Positions 7,421 to 16,585 are shown, numbered from the stretch's first letter. The stretch: DNA of 64,000 nt from Euzebya pacifica (GCF_003344865.1 NZ_CP031165.1:124001-188000), one strand, 5' to 3'. Translations and numbers: made by a program. Notes: a model not told the origin generated them from the letters alone.

Positions 7421-7914
7421 GCCGCGACCACCGGCAGGATCGTGGCCTCCTCGACCACGCCGTCGCGGAGGGTCAGCCGACCCATCGTCGCCACGGGCTG
7501 ACGACGGCGTTGGGTCGGTGAGCCCGGGTTGAACAGCAGCTGCCCGTCCACCCCCGTCTCGTTCCACGGGATGTGGCTGTGCCCGAAGACGACCACGTCG
7601 GCCTCGGGGAACATGCCGTGCAACCGCTCGGCCCTGCCCTTGGCCTGTCCGCTGTCGTGCACCATCCCGATGCGCACCCCGGCCAGCTCGACCTCCAGCC
7701 GCTCGGGCAGCACGCCGGCAAGCGACGGGTCGTTGTTGCCGAGGACCGCGTGCACGGGGGCGTGGCGAGCCAGCACGTCGAGGACCTCCTGCTCGACGAT
7801 GTCGCCGGCGTGCAGGATCACGTCGGCGTCGCGCACGAGGTCGAACACCGCGTCGGGCAGGTCCCCGGCACGGTCGGCTCGCCGGTGGGTGTCGGCCAGC
7901 ACGGCCACACGCAT
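7417..7914 (-). CDS. YfcE/MJ0936-type metallophosphoesterase
   Basis: The calcineurin-like phosphoesterase has all metal-binding blocks: VAVLADTH, LHAGDIVE, AVLGNNDPS and VVFGHSHIPW, then FNPGSPTQ. The family hydrolyses phosphodiesters with a dinuclear metal centre; the in vivo substrate is unknown. The ATG at 7914 is chosen because MRVAVLADTH begins at the first beta strand. In-frame GTG codons at 7935 and 7953 would add 7-13 residues; 7953 has a GGAGGG directly before it, probably too close. It is coupled to DUF952 by a 4-base overlap. Confidence 0.85.
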   Translation of the reverse strand: MRVAVLADTHRRADRAGDLPDAVFDLVRDADVILHAGDIVEQEVLDVLARHAPVHAVLGNNDPSLAGVLPERLEVELAGVRIGMVHDSGQAKGRAERLHGMFPEADVVVFGHSHIPWNETGVDGQLLFNPGSPTQRRRQPVATMGRLTLRDGVVEEATILPVVAA

Positions 7915-7981
7915 GGACGGATCAGGGGTGGACACGGGACCAACCGTACCCACCCCTCCCCCCGGGTGACCGATGACCCGG

Positions 7982-10558
7982 TCAGCGGGTCGGCCACCCC
8001 CGGGTCAGGCTGATCGACTCCACCCGCCAGGTGCGGCCGGGGGCCTCGTCCTCGTTGGGATCGAAGCGCAGCCCGGTCACCGGGGCGGCCTGCCACAGCG
8101 GGGTGTTGGGCTCCAGCGAGTGGGGGCTGGTCATCTCCACCACGTAGGTCCGCTGGTTGGGGTAGGCAACGATGTCGTTGCCGTTGCGCCACGCCTGGTC
8201 ACCCTGCTGGTACAGCACCCGACCCATCGTCCCGCCACCTGGTGCGAAGGCCAGGTCGAAGGGACCGTCGACGGAGAACTCCACGACCACGTGGGTCCAC
8301 ACGGCGGTGTCGATCGGGGCGGGGACGTCCAGCACGACGTAGGGGTCGCCGGAGTGGTTGGTGTTGCGGCCGGTCAGGCCCGGTCCGTCGATGCGCTCGG
8401 CGTTGGTCAGCTCGATCACGTCGTCGGTCCCGGCGACCAGCCCACCGGCCGCGAAGTCCCACGCGTTGCCACGGACATCGCGGGCCCACTCACCGTCCAG
8501 TACCAACGGGCCCTCGGACAGGCCGGGCGAGACGATGTCGATCGGGCCGGCGGTGCTGCCCGCGGTCCCGTCGGCCGCGACGGTGTGCAGCCAGTAGCGG
8601 CCGGGCGGAAGCACGTCGGGGTCCAGCACGCCGCCGGGCAGCTCGCCCCACAGCGCCGACGTCGGGTCGGTGTTGTTGCTCGGATCCTCGTCGAGGTCCC
8701 ACCGGACGGCCACGCCGGGAGCGGTGGTCGTGGTGATGGTCGATGCGGTCGAACCGTCGGTGATCCGGAGGTCATCGACGATCGTGCCGCCGTTGGCGTA
8801 CAGGTAGATCGTGTGGATCGGGTTGCCGGTCCACGCCGGGTCACCGGCCAGGTCGATGGCGACGGTCTGCCAGCCCGGCTGCAGGTTCGTCCCTGCGCGA
8901 CCCTGCGCCACCATCGACGCCGGGTTGATGCAGTCCACGTTGGGGGTCGTCGAGCACGACCGGAACTCCAGCCCCAGCGGGCCGGCAGCAGGGCTGTAGA
9001 CACGGGCGAGGAACCGCGTGAACCGGGTGGTGTCGACCGGGACGGCCAGCCCGTCCGGCGGCACGGGAACGGCGCCGCCGAAGCCGGACCACAGGACGGG
9101 CACGTTGCCCGGTTCGCCGCCGTAGCGAAGCACCGACGCGCCGGTGTCGACCTGGGCGCCCTTGCTGTTGTTGATGTCGGCGGCAGGGCGGACGTCGACG
9201 GCCTCGTCGAAGTCCCAGCGGCCACCGGCGAGGGGCGACAGGTACTCCGTGGGCGCCTCGACCGTGGTGTCGGAGGTGATCAGCGCCGGCCAGGTGACGG
9301 TGGCGGTCCGACCGACCCGGTTGTCGTCACCGGCGACCCGGACGACGACGGTGCAGTCACGGGCAGCGTCACCCGAGCGGGTGCCACCGGTCAGGCAGCC
9401 GCCATCGTCGTCGAGGGTGACCTCGGTCTCGCCGGTGAAGGACACGGTGGTTCCGACGGGCAGGGGCGAACCCGGGGCAGGGGCCACCGCGAGGGGGACC
9501 AGGGGGGCGAACCCAGCAGCATCCCTTGCGGCGTTGCACGCCACGGCTGGGGCGGCACAGATCAACGCGGAGGGGGACAGGTCGTCCAGCGCGGCGAGCG
9601 TCGCCGTCGGCAGCTCATCGCCGTTGCTCAGCAGGATGGCGGCGTCGCCGGTGGCCGCGGGATGGGCGGCCGCGAAGCCCGTGGTCCAGGCCTCGGGGTC
9701 GGTGCCGTCGAGGAGCACGACGGTCTCGGCACCGTCGGGGCGGGTCTCCTCGGCGATGCGGGCGGCCGTCGTGAACCGCTCGGGACCAGCGACACGGCGG
9801 ATGTCGCGGCCGGCGGCGACGGCCTCGGCCGCTTCCTCCGACACCGCGGCGGTGCCACCGATGACGACCAGCTCGTCGGGGTCGAGGTCGGCCATCGCCG
9901 CTCGGGTGGCGTCGGTCACGAAGTTGTTGTCCACCAGGAGCACCGGGTAGCCGGTGGCGGCGGCCCAGGCTCCGGCGCCGATGGCGTCGATGAACCCAGC
10001 GGAGGGGTTGTCCTCCGGTCCGCGGGCGCGGGCCAGCAGGACCGTGGAGACGTCGCCGGTGGCGGCCTGCACGGCGGCCTCGGCCGCGGTCTCCGTGCGG
10101 TCGAGGCCGGAGATGCGGGTGACGTCGGCGCCGACCGGCAGGTCGTCACGAACGTCCTCGGGCACGGCGGCGACGCCGCCGAGGATGATGACCTCGTCGA
10201 CGCCGGCGGTGGTCAGGAGGGCCTTCGTGGCGTCGTCGAGACGACCGTCGGTCGCTCCGACCAGCATCGCGTCGTCCTGCAGGACGCCGGAGGCCAGCGC
10301 GTCGGGGAAGGCACCTGTCGTCGTGACGATCGCACGGCTGGTGGGGGCCAGCGCCGCGACGGCCCGCATCCGTTCGGCTGGCGCGGCGCCGTCCCACGGC
10401 ACCGCGGTGACGTCGTCGGCAACCGAGGACACGCCGGGCGGATCGGGGTCGGGCTGGGCGGCGGCGGGGGCGAGTGACCCCACGAGGAGGGGGAGGAGCA
10501 GGGCGAGGAGCCCGACGGCGGACATGAATGGTCGGCGATGCGACAGTGATGACTGCAT
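7982..10558 (-). CDS. Secreted protein with N-terminal CWB2 repeats and beta-rich C-terminal region
   Basis: The N-terminus has a signal peptide (RRPFMSAVGLLALLLPLLVG, cleavage near APAAAQ). Three CWB2 modules follow, at about residues 45-320, recognisable by FPDALASGVL, EVIILGGVAAVP, VLLVDNN, ELVVIGGTAAVS and RVAGPERFTTA. CWB2 repeats anchor clostridial and some actinobacterial proteins to cell-wall polymers. The remaining 500 residues contain Ig-like and carbohydrate-binding-like beta segments without a catalytic motif I can identify. The start is uncertain: the ATG at 10558 opens the signal peptide, while an in-frame TTG at 10594 preceded by GAGGAAAG is possible. Likely an adhesin, matrix or glycan-binding protein. 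Confidence 0.78.
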   Translation of the reverse strand: MQSSLSHRRPFMSAVGLLALLLPLLVGSLAPAAAQPDPDPPGVSSVADDVTAVPWDGAAPAERMRAVAALAPTSRAIVTTTGAFPDALASGVLQDDAMLVGATDGRLDDATKALLTTAGVDEVIILGGVAAVPEDVRDDLPVGADVTRISGLDRTETAAEAAVQAATGDVSTVLLARARGPEDNPSAGFIDAIGAGAWAAATGYPVLLVDNNFVTDATRAAMADLDPDELVVIGGTAAVSEEAAEAVAAGRDIRRVAGPERFTTAARIAEETRPDGAETVVLLDGTDPEAWTTGFAAAHPAATGDAAILLSNGDELPTATLAALDDLSPSALICAAPAVACNAARDAAGFAPLVPLAVAPAPGSPLPVGTTVSFTGETEVTLDDDGGCLTGGTRSGDAARDCTVVVRVAGDDNRVGRTATVTWPALITSDTTVEAPTEYLSPLAGGRWDFDEAVDVRPAADINNSKGAQVDTGASVLRYGGEPGNVPVLWSGFGGAVPVPPDGLAVPVDTTRFTRFLARVYSPAAGPLGLEFRSCSTTPNVDCINPASMVAQGRAGTNLQPGWQTVAIDLAGDPAWTGNPIHTIYLYANGGTIVDDLRITDGSTASTITTTTAPGVAVRWDLDEDPSNNTDPTSALWGELPGGVLDPDVLPPGRYWLHTVAADGTAGSTAGPIDIVSPGLSEGPLVLDGEWARDVRGNAWDFAAGGLVAGTDDVIELTNAERIDGPGLTGRNTNHSGDPYVVLDVPAPIDTAVWTHVVVEFSVDGPFDLAFAPGGGTMGRVLYQQGDQAWRNGNDIVAYPNQRTYVVEMTSPHSLEPNTPLWQAAPVTGLRFDPNEDEAPGRTWRVESISLTRGWPTR

Positions 10559-10590
10559 GCCGCGGAGCGTGCCCGAACCGATACGTGGGT

Positions 10591-11346
10591 TCAACTTTCC
10601 TCACCTGGCTGGCTCCCCGGCCGGTCGCCGATGGGTCGGCGGTGGAGCCGGACGCAGCACATGTCGTCGTGGGGTTCCAGGGACGCATCCAGCGTCACGC
10701 CGGCGGACTCCATGGCCGCTGTGAGCAGGCAGTGGTTCATCCCGCAGATCAGGGATGTGTGGCTGCGTGCGAGCTCGTGGAACGGGCAGTTGCGCAGCAG
10801 GATGGTGCCGTCCTGGTCCTGGGTGGGTTCGAACCCACGCGCCTCGAGGGCGACCATGGCTGCCTCGGCTCCCGGGCCTCCTTCGTCGGCGCCGGCGGCG
10901 ATGGCTGCCCCCAGGGCGATGCCCTCGCGCCGGGCGGCCTCGTCCAGCAGGCGCCCTGGGTCCTCCCCGGTCGTCGATGCGGCCACGAGGGCATCGGCCA
11001 GCAGCCGACCGGGCAGGGCGTAGTCCCTCGGCGGTAGGCTGACGTCCACGTCACGGCGGGCGCGGCGATAGACCTTCGCCGGTCGGCCCGCCCCCGGCCC
11101 GCTGCGACCGCTGAGGCGCTGGTAGTCGACCTCCAGCAGGCCGAGCTCCGCCAGCTTGTCCAGGTGGTGGGCGGTGATGCCCCGGCGGAGGCCACTCGCT
11201 TCCGCGGCGGCATCGCGTCCGACCCAACCGTTCGCCTCGACCACGTGGTCGTACAGCTTGCGGCGGTTCGGGTCGCCGAGCGCGGCAACGGTCTCGATGG
11301 GGTCGGCGATGGACTCGGTGGGGTCGGGGGTGGGTGCGGACGGCAT
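10591..11346 (-). CDS. SufR-like HTH regulator with C-terminal cysteine cluster
   Basis: The 251-residue product has an ArsR/SufR winged helix (GDPNRRKLYDHVVEANGWVG, then ITAHHLDKLAELGLLEVDY) at residues 20-85. In the C-terminal domain the cysteines fall in NCPFHELARSHTSLICGMNH and DMCCVRL. This C-x13-C plus distal C pattern is that of SufR-type iron-sulfur-sensing repressors. It is divergent from the DoxX-like/FAD-reductase genes, with an AT-rich gap between them, so it most likely controls them. The ATG at 11346 begins the homologous part. A second, related regulator lies at 15850. Metal cluster binding is inferred from the pattern. Confidence 0.8.
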   Translation of the reverse strand: MPSAPTPDPTESIADPIETVAALGDPNRRKLYDHVVEANGWVGRDAAAEASGLRRGITAHHLDKLAELGLLEVDYQRLSGRSGPGAGRPAKVYRRARRDVDVSLPPRDYALPGRLLADALVAASTTGEDPGRLLDEAARREGIALGAAIAAGADEGGPGAEAAMVALEARGFEPTQDQDGTILLRNCPFHELARSHTSLICGMNHCLLTAAMESAGVTLDASLEPHDDMCCVRLHRRPIGDRPGSQPGEES

Positions 11347-11379
11347 TCGGAGAGCGTACTCGACCAAAAACAATCTCTG

Positions 11380-11409
11380 TTGACTTTTCCCCGGGTGGCG
11401 GACCACTAT
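11380..11409 (+). promoter_or_regulatory. Predicted sigma-70-type promoter for the DoxX-like/FAD-reductase operon
   Basis: TTGACT at 11380-11385, 18 bases, then CACTAT at 11404-11409; the start codon is 37 bases on. The stretch 11360-11440 is visibly AT-richer than its surroundings and is shared with the divergent SufR-like gene, so it is the natural operator region for that regulator. Confidence 0.5.
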
Positions 11410-11445
11410 CAACAACATCCATCGTCTATAGAAAGGTTCAATCCG

Positions 11446-11919
11446 ATGTCCGCTTCCGTCCCCGCAACCCGCAGCCGCGTTGACCACCTGTCGGTGGAAT
11501 CGACCGACCGGCTCCCGACCCCCGTCGTGCAGGCCTTCTGGCTGCTCCGCATCGGCTTCACGGCCGCGCCGATCCTCTTCGGGCTCGACAAGTTCGCCAA
11601 CGTGCTCGTCGACTGGGACACCTACGTCGCGCCCCTGTTCACCGACTCCTTGGGCATCTCGGCCGGGACGCTGATGTCGTTGGTCGGCGTCGTCGAGATC
11701 CTCGCCGGGTTGCTCGTCTTCGCCAGGCCGCGCATCGGCGGCTACGTGGTGGCCGCGTGGCTGGGCGGGATCATCCTCGACCTGCTGGTCCTGGGGGACC
11801 ACTACGACGTCGCCCTGCGCGACTTCGGGCTGCTGCTCGGCGCACTGACCCTCGCGCGGTTGGCCGCGGTCGTGCCACGCGACGCCCGCCCCTTCCCGTC
11901 GGCTGCCGCCACCAGCTGA
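11446..11919 (+). CDS. DoxX-like integral membrane protein
   Basis: The 157-residue product has about four membrane segments (VVQAFWLLRIGFTAAPILFG, TLMSLVGVVEILAGLLVF, YVVAAWLGGIILDLLVL, FGLLLGALTLARLAAVV), with the GLDKFAN segment after the first helix as in DoxX/DoxD relatives. Members are linked to redox balance and thiol or quinone chemistry at the membrane. The ATG at 11446 follows GAAAGG with 9-10 bases spacing. The FAD reductase follows after 29 bases on the same strand, so the two are likely co-transcribed. Confidence 0.75.
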   Translation: MSASVPATRSRVDHLSVESTDRLPTPVVQAFWLLRIGFTAAPILFGLDKFANVLVDWDTYVAPLFTDSLGISAGTLMSLVGVVEILAGLLVFARPRIGGYVVAAWLGGIILDLLVLGDHYDVALRDFGLLLGALTLARLAAVVPRDARPFPSAAATS

Positions 11920-11948
11920 CGACGCCTCGACGCGACTGGAGCAACACC

Positions 11949-13181
11949 GTGACTGCATCCCCGACCCACGTCATCGTCGGTGCCGGCCTTGCCGGCGCCA
12001 ACGCCGCGCGTGCCCTGCGGGAGGAGGGCTTCGACGGGCGCATCGTCCTCATCGGCGACGAGGCCGATCTGCCCTACGACCGGCCGCCCCTGTCCAAGCA
12101 GTACCTGCGGGGCGAGACGAGCCCGGACGACATCCGCGTCCTCGACGCCGACGGGTGGTCCCAGCTTGACGTCGACCTCGTCCTCGGCGCGGCCGTGACC
12201 TCCGTCGACATCGATGGCCGGCATGTGACGTTCGGCAACGGCACCACCGTGGGCTGGGACCGGCTGCTCCTGGCCACCGGGGCCGAACCACGCGCCCTGC
12301 CGGTCCGGGGCGGTGACCTGCCAGGGGTGCACCTGCTGCGTCGCCTCGCCGATGCGGACCGCCTCCGGGCCGCACTCCAACGGGCCGACCGCATCGTGGT
12401 GGTCGGTGCGGGCTGGCTGGGCTCCGAAGTTGCGGCATCCGCCCGGCAGATGGGTGTCCAGGTCTCGCTGGTCGAGATGGGCTCGGTGCCGCTCGCCCGC
12501 ACCCTCGGCGAACGGGTCGGCTCGATCTATCGTGACCTCCACGCCAGCAACGGCGTCGCGTTGCACATGCGGGCGTCCGTCACCGCCATCCTGGGCGACA
12601 GGCGGGCCACGGGTGTCCAGCTCCACGACGGCACCGTCCTGCCGGCGGACCTCGTCGTGGTCGGCGTCGGCGTTCGGCCGCGAGCGCAGCTGGCCAGCCG
12701 CGTCGGCCTGGCGGTCGGCAACGGAAACGGCATCGAGGTCGACGCCGAGCTGCAGACGTCGGCCCCCGGCATCTACGCCGCGGGCGACGTGGCGTCGGCC
12801 TGGCACCCAGTGCTCAACCGCCGGCTTCGGGTCGAGCACTGGGCCAACGCGATCCACCAGGGCCGTGTGGCGGCGGCCAACATGCTCGGTGCCAACCGCC
12901 CCTACGACCGGCAGCCCTACTTCTTCTCCGATCAGTACGACCTCGGGATGGAGCTGACCGGGCATCCCGACCCGGCCATGGAGGTCGTGTTCCGAGGCGA
13001 CCCGTCGGACGGTGCCTTCATGGCGTTCTGGCTGGCCGACGGACGGGTGAGTGCGGCCATGAACGCCAACATCTGGGACGTCACCGACACCCTCCGCGAG
13101 CTCGTGGAGTCGGGCCGACCGATCGCCAGCGAACGCCTGGCGGATCCCTCCGAACCCCTCGACGCCCTGGTGTCGTCGTGA
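11949..13181 (+). CDS. NAD(P)/FAD-dependent ferredoxin-reductase-type oxidoreductase
   Basis: The 410-residue flavoprotein resembles the reductases of rubredoxin, putidaredoxin and dioxygenase systems. The FAD fold is HVIVGAGLAGANAARALREE (residues 7-26), the NAD(P) fold is RIVVVGAGWLGSEVAAS, and the second FAD motif is GIYAAGDVAS. A C-terminal reductase domain follows (YFFSDQYDLGMELTGH). It passes electrons from NAD(P)H to a small redox protein; no ferredoxin gene is adjacent. GTG at 11949 follows GGAGCAACACC. The stop overlaps the start of folE (GTGA at 13178-13181), so the two are translationally coupled. Confidence 0.9.
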   Translation: MTASPTHVIVGAGLAGANAARALREEGFDGRIVLIGDEADLPYDRPPLSKQYLRGETSPDDIRVLDADGWSQLDVDLVLGAAVTSVDIDGRHVTFGNGTTVGWDRLLLATGAEPRALPVRGGDLPGVHLLRRLADADRLRAALQRADRIVVVGAGWLGSEVAASARQMGVQVSLVEMGSVPLARTLGERVGSIYRDLHASNGVALHMRASVTAILGDRRATGVQLHDGTVLPADLVVVGVGVRPRAQLASRVGLAVGNGNGIEVDAELQTSAPGIYAAGDVASAWHPVLNRRLRVEHWANAIHQGRVAAANMLGANRPYDRQPYFFSDQYDLGMELTGHPDPAMEVVFRGDPSDGAFMAFWLADGRVSAAMNANIWDVTDTLRELVESGRPIASERLADPSEPLDALVSS

Positions 13182-13801
13182 CGGGACCGTCGCCGACCAT
13201 GCGCGATGGTGTGGGGGCGCCGACGCGGGTGCCGCCACCCGCGTCGGGCGGTGTCGATCGTCCTGCAGCCATCGCGGCGGTCCACCGGCTGCTGGTGGCC
13301 CTCGGCCAGGACACCGCCGACCCACAGCTACGGGACACCCCCCGTCGGGTGGTGGATGCCCTGGAGGAGATGCTGACACCCCCGCCGTTCGCGACGACCA
13401 CCTTCCCCGACGAGGTCGGCTACGAGGGGGCGGTCGTCGTCCGCGACATCCCCGTGCAGTCGCTGTGCGCCCACCACCTGCTGCCCTTCGTGGGCGTCGC
13501 GCACGTGGCCTATCTACCGGGCGCTCGACTGGTGGGCCTGTCCAAGCTGGCTCGGACCGTCGAGGCCCACGCGCGTCGACTCCAGGTACAGGAGCACCTG
13601 ACGGTCCAGGTTGCTGACTGGGTGATGGCGGAGCTCGCTCCGGAGGGTGTGGCGGTGGTGCTCGAGGCCGAGCACCTCTGCATGGCCATGCGCGGCGTCC
13701 GTTCGCGCGGCACCTCGACCATCACGACCGCGGTGCGGGGGCGCGTTCGTGACGACCCACACCTTCGGACCGAGGTGCTGGCGCTGCTGGCGGTTCGGTG
13801 A
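13178..13801 (+). CDS. folE: GTP cyclohydrolase I
   Basis: The 207-residue enzyme converts GTP to 7,8-dihydroneopterin triphosphate, the first step to folate or tetrahydropterins. Zinc and active-site segments are present: SLCAHHLLPFVG, GLSKLARTVEAHARRLQVQE and EAEHLCMAMRGV. The common CEHH motif is CAHH here, a variant I would expect in actinobacterial FolE. Length is normal for the family. The GTG at 13178 overlaps the FAD reductase stop. No other folate genes are visible, so this could be a paralogue serving a redox or pterin role in this cluster. Confidence 0.92.
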   Translation: MTGPSPTMRDGVGAPTRVPPPASGGVDRPAAIAAVHRLLVALGQDTADPQLRDTPRRVVDALEEMLTPPPFATTTFPDEVGYEGAVVVRDIPVQSLCAHHLLPFVGVAHVAYLPGARLVGLSKLARTVEAHARRLQVQEHLTVQVADWVMAELAPEGVAVVLEAEHLCMAMRGVRSRGTSTITTAVRGRVRDDPHLRTEVLALLAVR

Positions 13802-13836
13802 GGACACCTCGTCTTGCGCGGCCGACCCCACGGTGC

Positions 13837-13866
13837 TTTATTCATGGCCCATGCCATTTAATTGGC
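13837..13866 (+). promoter_or_regulatory. AT-rich promoter/operator region upstream of ctaD
   Basis: The 90-base gap before ctaD holds the only AT-rich stretch nearby, with TTTAAT (13857-13862) as a possible -10 and an imperfect palindrome GCCATTTAATTGGC (13853-13866) across it. No convincing -35 is seen. A palindrome on a -10 suggests repressor control; the SufR-like regulator downstream is a candidate. Confidence 0.35.
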
Positions 13867-13891
13867 GGATGACCATCAAAAGGAGTGCTTC

Positions 13892-15853
13892 GTGACGGTT
13901 GTCGACGATCGACGGGCGTCCCGTACCCGACGCAGCGTCTTCGCCCGCCCGACGGCGACGACCGGGTGGCGGTCGTGGGTCACCACCGTGGACCACAAGC
14001 GGATCGGGATCATGTACGGCGTCGCCTCGTTGGCGTTCTTCGCGGTCGGCGGGCTGGAGGCGCTGCTCATCCGCGTTCAGCTGGCCGGTCCGAACGGCAG
14101 CCTGGTGACGGCTGACCAGTACAACCAGATCTTCACGATGCACGGGCTGACCATGGTGTTCTTCGTGGTCATGCCGCTGGGTGCGGCGTTCATGAACTTC
14201 CTGCTGCCCCTGCAGATCGGTGCACGGGACGTGGCGTTCCCGCGGCTCAACGCCCTCAGCTGGTGGGTCTTCCTGGCCTCAGGCATCTTCGTCTACAGCG
14301 CCGTCCTGTTCGATGGGCTGCCCAACGGGTCGTGGGTCGGCTACTCGCCGCTCGCGGGCACCGTCGGCCCGGATCCTGCCGGCCTGACCTTCGGCGCTGA
14401 CAGCGCGGCCATCCACCAGTCACGGATGCTCTTCTATTCACTCGGGCTGCAGATCGCCGGTGTCGCGTCGCTGGCCTCCGCGGTCAACTTCATCACGACC
14501 ACGCTGAACATGCGGGCGCCGGGCATGACGTTGATGCGGATGCCGACGTTCGCGTGGATGACGTTCGTGACCGCAGCCATGCTGCTGTTCGCCATGCCCA
14601 TCCTGGGCATCGCCCTGTGGCAGATGATGTTCCAGGTGCGTTGGGCCGCACCGTTCTACGACCCGACCAACGGTGGCGACCCGGTGCTGTGGCAGCACAT
14701 GTTCTGGCTGTTCGGGCATCCCGAGGTCTACATCATGATCCTGCCCGCCTTCGGGATCGTGTCGGAGATCCTGCCGGTCTTCAGCCGCAAGCCCCTGTTC
14801 GGCTACTCCGCCGTGGTGTTCTCCGGCATCGCGATCGCGTTCATGGGGTGGGGCGTGTGGGCGCACCACATGTTCGCCACCGGCCTCGGCCCGGTGGCCG
14901 ATGCGGCGTTCGGCATCAGCTCGATGGTCATCGCCGTGCCGACGGGCATCAAGATCTTCAACTGGATGGGCACGATGTGGGGCGGCCAGATCCGCTTCAC
15001 CACGCCCATGCTGTTCTCCATCGGCCTCGTGTCGATGTTCACCATCGGCGGCCTGTCGGGCGTCACCCACGCGCTCGTGCCGAGCGACACCCAGCAGCAC
15101 GACACCTACTACATCGTGGCGCACTTCCACTACGTGTTGTTCGGAGGCGCGCTGTTCGCCCTGTTCGGCGCCATCTACTACTGGGCGCCCAAGGCGTTCG
15201 GCCGGATGTTCGACGAACGCATCGGCAAGGTGCACTTCGTCCTGATGCTCATCGGGTTCAACCTGACGTTCGGGCCGATGCACCTCCTCGGGCTCAACGG
15301 CATGCCCCGGCGGTACTACACCTACGCCGACGGCATGGGATGGAACACCTGGAACCTGGTGTCCAGCAGCGGGGCGTTCGTGATCGCCCTGTCCTTCCTC
15401 GTCTTCCTGTACGGCTGCTGGCGCCTGCGGCGCAGCGAGCAGGACCTGCCACCCGACCCGTGGGACGCCCGGACCATCGAATGGTTGACCCCGTGTCCCG
15501 CCCCTGCCCACAACTTCGACACGATCCCGTTCGTCAGTGAGCGCGACGAGGTCTGGTACCGCAAGCACCGTGACGGTGGCCTGGAGCCACCCGATCCCGT
15601 CGACCCGTCGACGATCCACATGCCCTCGCCCTCGTGGTTCCCGCTGGTGCTGTCCCTCGGCCTGCCCGTGGCGGCCTACGGGGTGTTCACCGAAGGGGCG
15701 GCGCAGGTGGCGCTGTTCGTCGTCGGAGGGATGCTGGTCACGGGCGGCATGCTCGGCTGGGCGGTCGAGCCCAGCTCGGAACCCAGCGCGGAGCCCGATC
15801 CGGCCGGCCGCTCGACCGACGATCCGGGCCCCCGGGCGGGGGAGCGCTCGTGA
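13892..15853 (+). CDS. ctaD: Cytochrome c oxidase subunit I with extra C-terminal membrane domain
   Basis: The catalytic subunit of an A-type heme-copper oxidase. Heme and CuB ligands are visible: TMHGLTMVFF, the Glu and cross-linked Tyr in GHPEVYIMI, WAHHMFATG and VAHFHYVLFG. After the twelfth helix about 100 residues follow: WFPLVLSLGLPVAAYGVF and a second hydrophobic stretch ending GWAVEPSSEP, resembling the small actinobacterial subunit IV. Subunits II and III are not nearby. GTG at 13892 is chosen because AGGAG stands 7 bases before it; TTG at 13862 lacks a site. The stop overlaps the next start (GTGA at 15850-15853), coupling it to a SufR-like regulator. Confidence 0.93.
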   Translation: MTVVDDRRASRTRRSVFARPTATTGWRSWVTTVDHKRIGIMYGVASLAFFAVGGLEALLIRVQLAGPNGSLVTADQYNQIFTMHGLTMVFFVVMPLGAAFMNFLLPLQIGARDVAFPRLNALSWWVFLASGIFVYSAVLFDGLPNGSWVGYSPLAGTVGPDPAGLTFGADSAAIHQSRMLFYSLGLQIAGVASLASAVNFITTTLNMRAPGMTLMRMPTFAWMTFVTAAMLLFAMPILGIALWQMMFQVRWAAPFYDPTNGGDPVLWQHMFWLFGHPEVYIMILPAFGIVSEILPVFSRKPLFGYSAVVFSGIAIAFMGWGVWAHHMFATGLGPVADAAFGISSMVIAVPTGIKIFNWMGTMWGGQIRFTTPMLFSIGLVSMFTIGGLSGVTHALVPSDTQQHDTYYIVAHFHYVLFGGALFALFGAIYYWAPKAFGRMFDERIGKVHFVLMLIGFNLTFGPMHLLGLNGMPRRYYTYADGMGWNTWNLVSSSGAFVIALSFLVFLYGCWRLRRSEQDLPPDPWDARTIEWLTPCPAPAHNFDTIPFVSERDEVWYRKHRDGGLEPPDPVDPSTIHMPSPSWFPLVLSLGLPVAAYGVFTEGAAQVALFVVGGMLVTGGMLGWAVEPSSEPSAEPDPAGRSTDDPGPRAGERS

Positions 15854-16554
15854 CGGCCCCTCCCGACGTGGCGGTCGACGCCCCGACCCGCGATCATGCA
15901 GACGCACGGATGAGTGACGCGACGAAGGTGCACCGGGCGATGGGCGACGACAGTCGCAGCCACATCGTCGACGTGCTGCGTGCCACCCCGGACCCGATGG
16001 GTATCCGCGACATCGCTGATGCGGTCGGCCTCCACGTCTCCACGGTCCGTGGCCACCTCGACGTGCTGCAGGACGCGGGCCTGGTCACCTCCGAGCAGGT
16101 CGTCACCGATGCCCGGGGTCGACCACCGCTGGCCTGGACGGCGACGGCCGCGGCGACCACGTCCGCCGACGGCGGGTACCGGCTGCTTGCGGAGATCCTC
16201 CTCAGCCAGCTCGTGGATCGGCCGGCTTCGCCGCTGGAGTCGGGCCGTCGTTGGGGTGCCCACCTGATCGAGGCACCGCGGCCGGGCACCGTGGTGTCCG
16301 ACGACGAGGCCGTCCAACGAGTGCTGGCCCTCCTGGATCAACTGGGGTTCGCCCCGTCCCTCGATGACGACACCGTGCTGCTTCGCCGCTGCCCGTTCGC
16401 CGACCTCGCACGGGGCCACGAGGACCTGATCTGCCAGACCCACCTCGGCATCGTGCGAGGGGCCCTCGACGCCCTCGGGTCCACCACGCGTGCGGAGGCC
16501 ATGGCGCCGTTCGTCGAGCCCAGCCTCTGCACGGTCCGGCTGTCGACCAGCTGA
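15850..16554 (+). CDS. Second SufR-like HTH regulator, coupled to ctaD
   Basis: The 234-residue product has a winged helix at residues about 25-95 (GDDSRSHIVDVLR, then STVRGHLDVLQDAGLVTSEQ). The C-terminal domain has RRCPFADLARGHEDLICQTH and PSLCTVRL, the same three-cysteine layout as the regulator at 10591-11346. The two are clearly paralogues but diverged. GTG at 15850 overlaps the ctaD stop; an ATG at 15910 would shorten the leader by 20 residues. An iron-sulfur or metal-sensing regulator translated with an oxidase subunit would tie respiration to redox or NO stress; this is inference. Confidence 0.8.
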   Translation: MTAPPDVAVDAPTRDHADARMSDATKVHRAMGDDSRSHIVDVLRATPDPMGIRDIADAVGLHVSTVRGHLDVLQDAGLVTSEQVVTDARGRPPLAWTATAAATTSADGGYRLLAEILLSQLVDRPASPLESGRRWGAHLIEAPRPGTVVSDDEAVQRVLALLDQLGFAPSLDDDTVLLRRCPFADLARGHEDLICQTHLGIVRGALDALGSTTRAEAMAPFVEPSLCTVRLSTS

Positions 16555-16585
16555 GTCACCAGGGGTCCCCACGACCTCGTCCATG

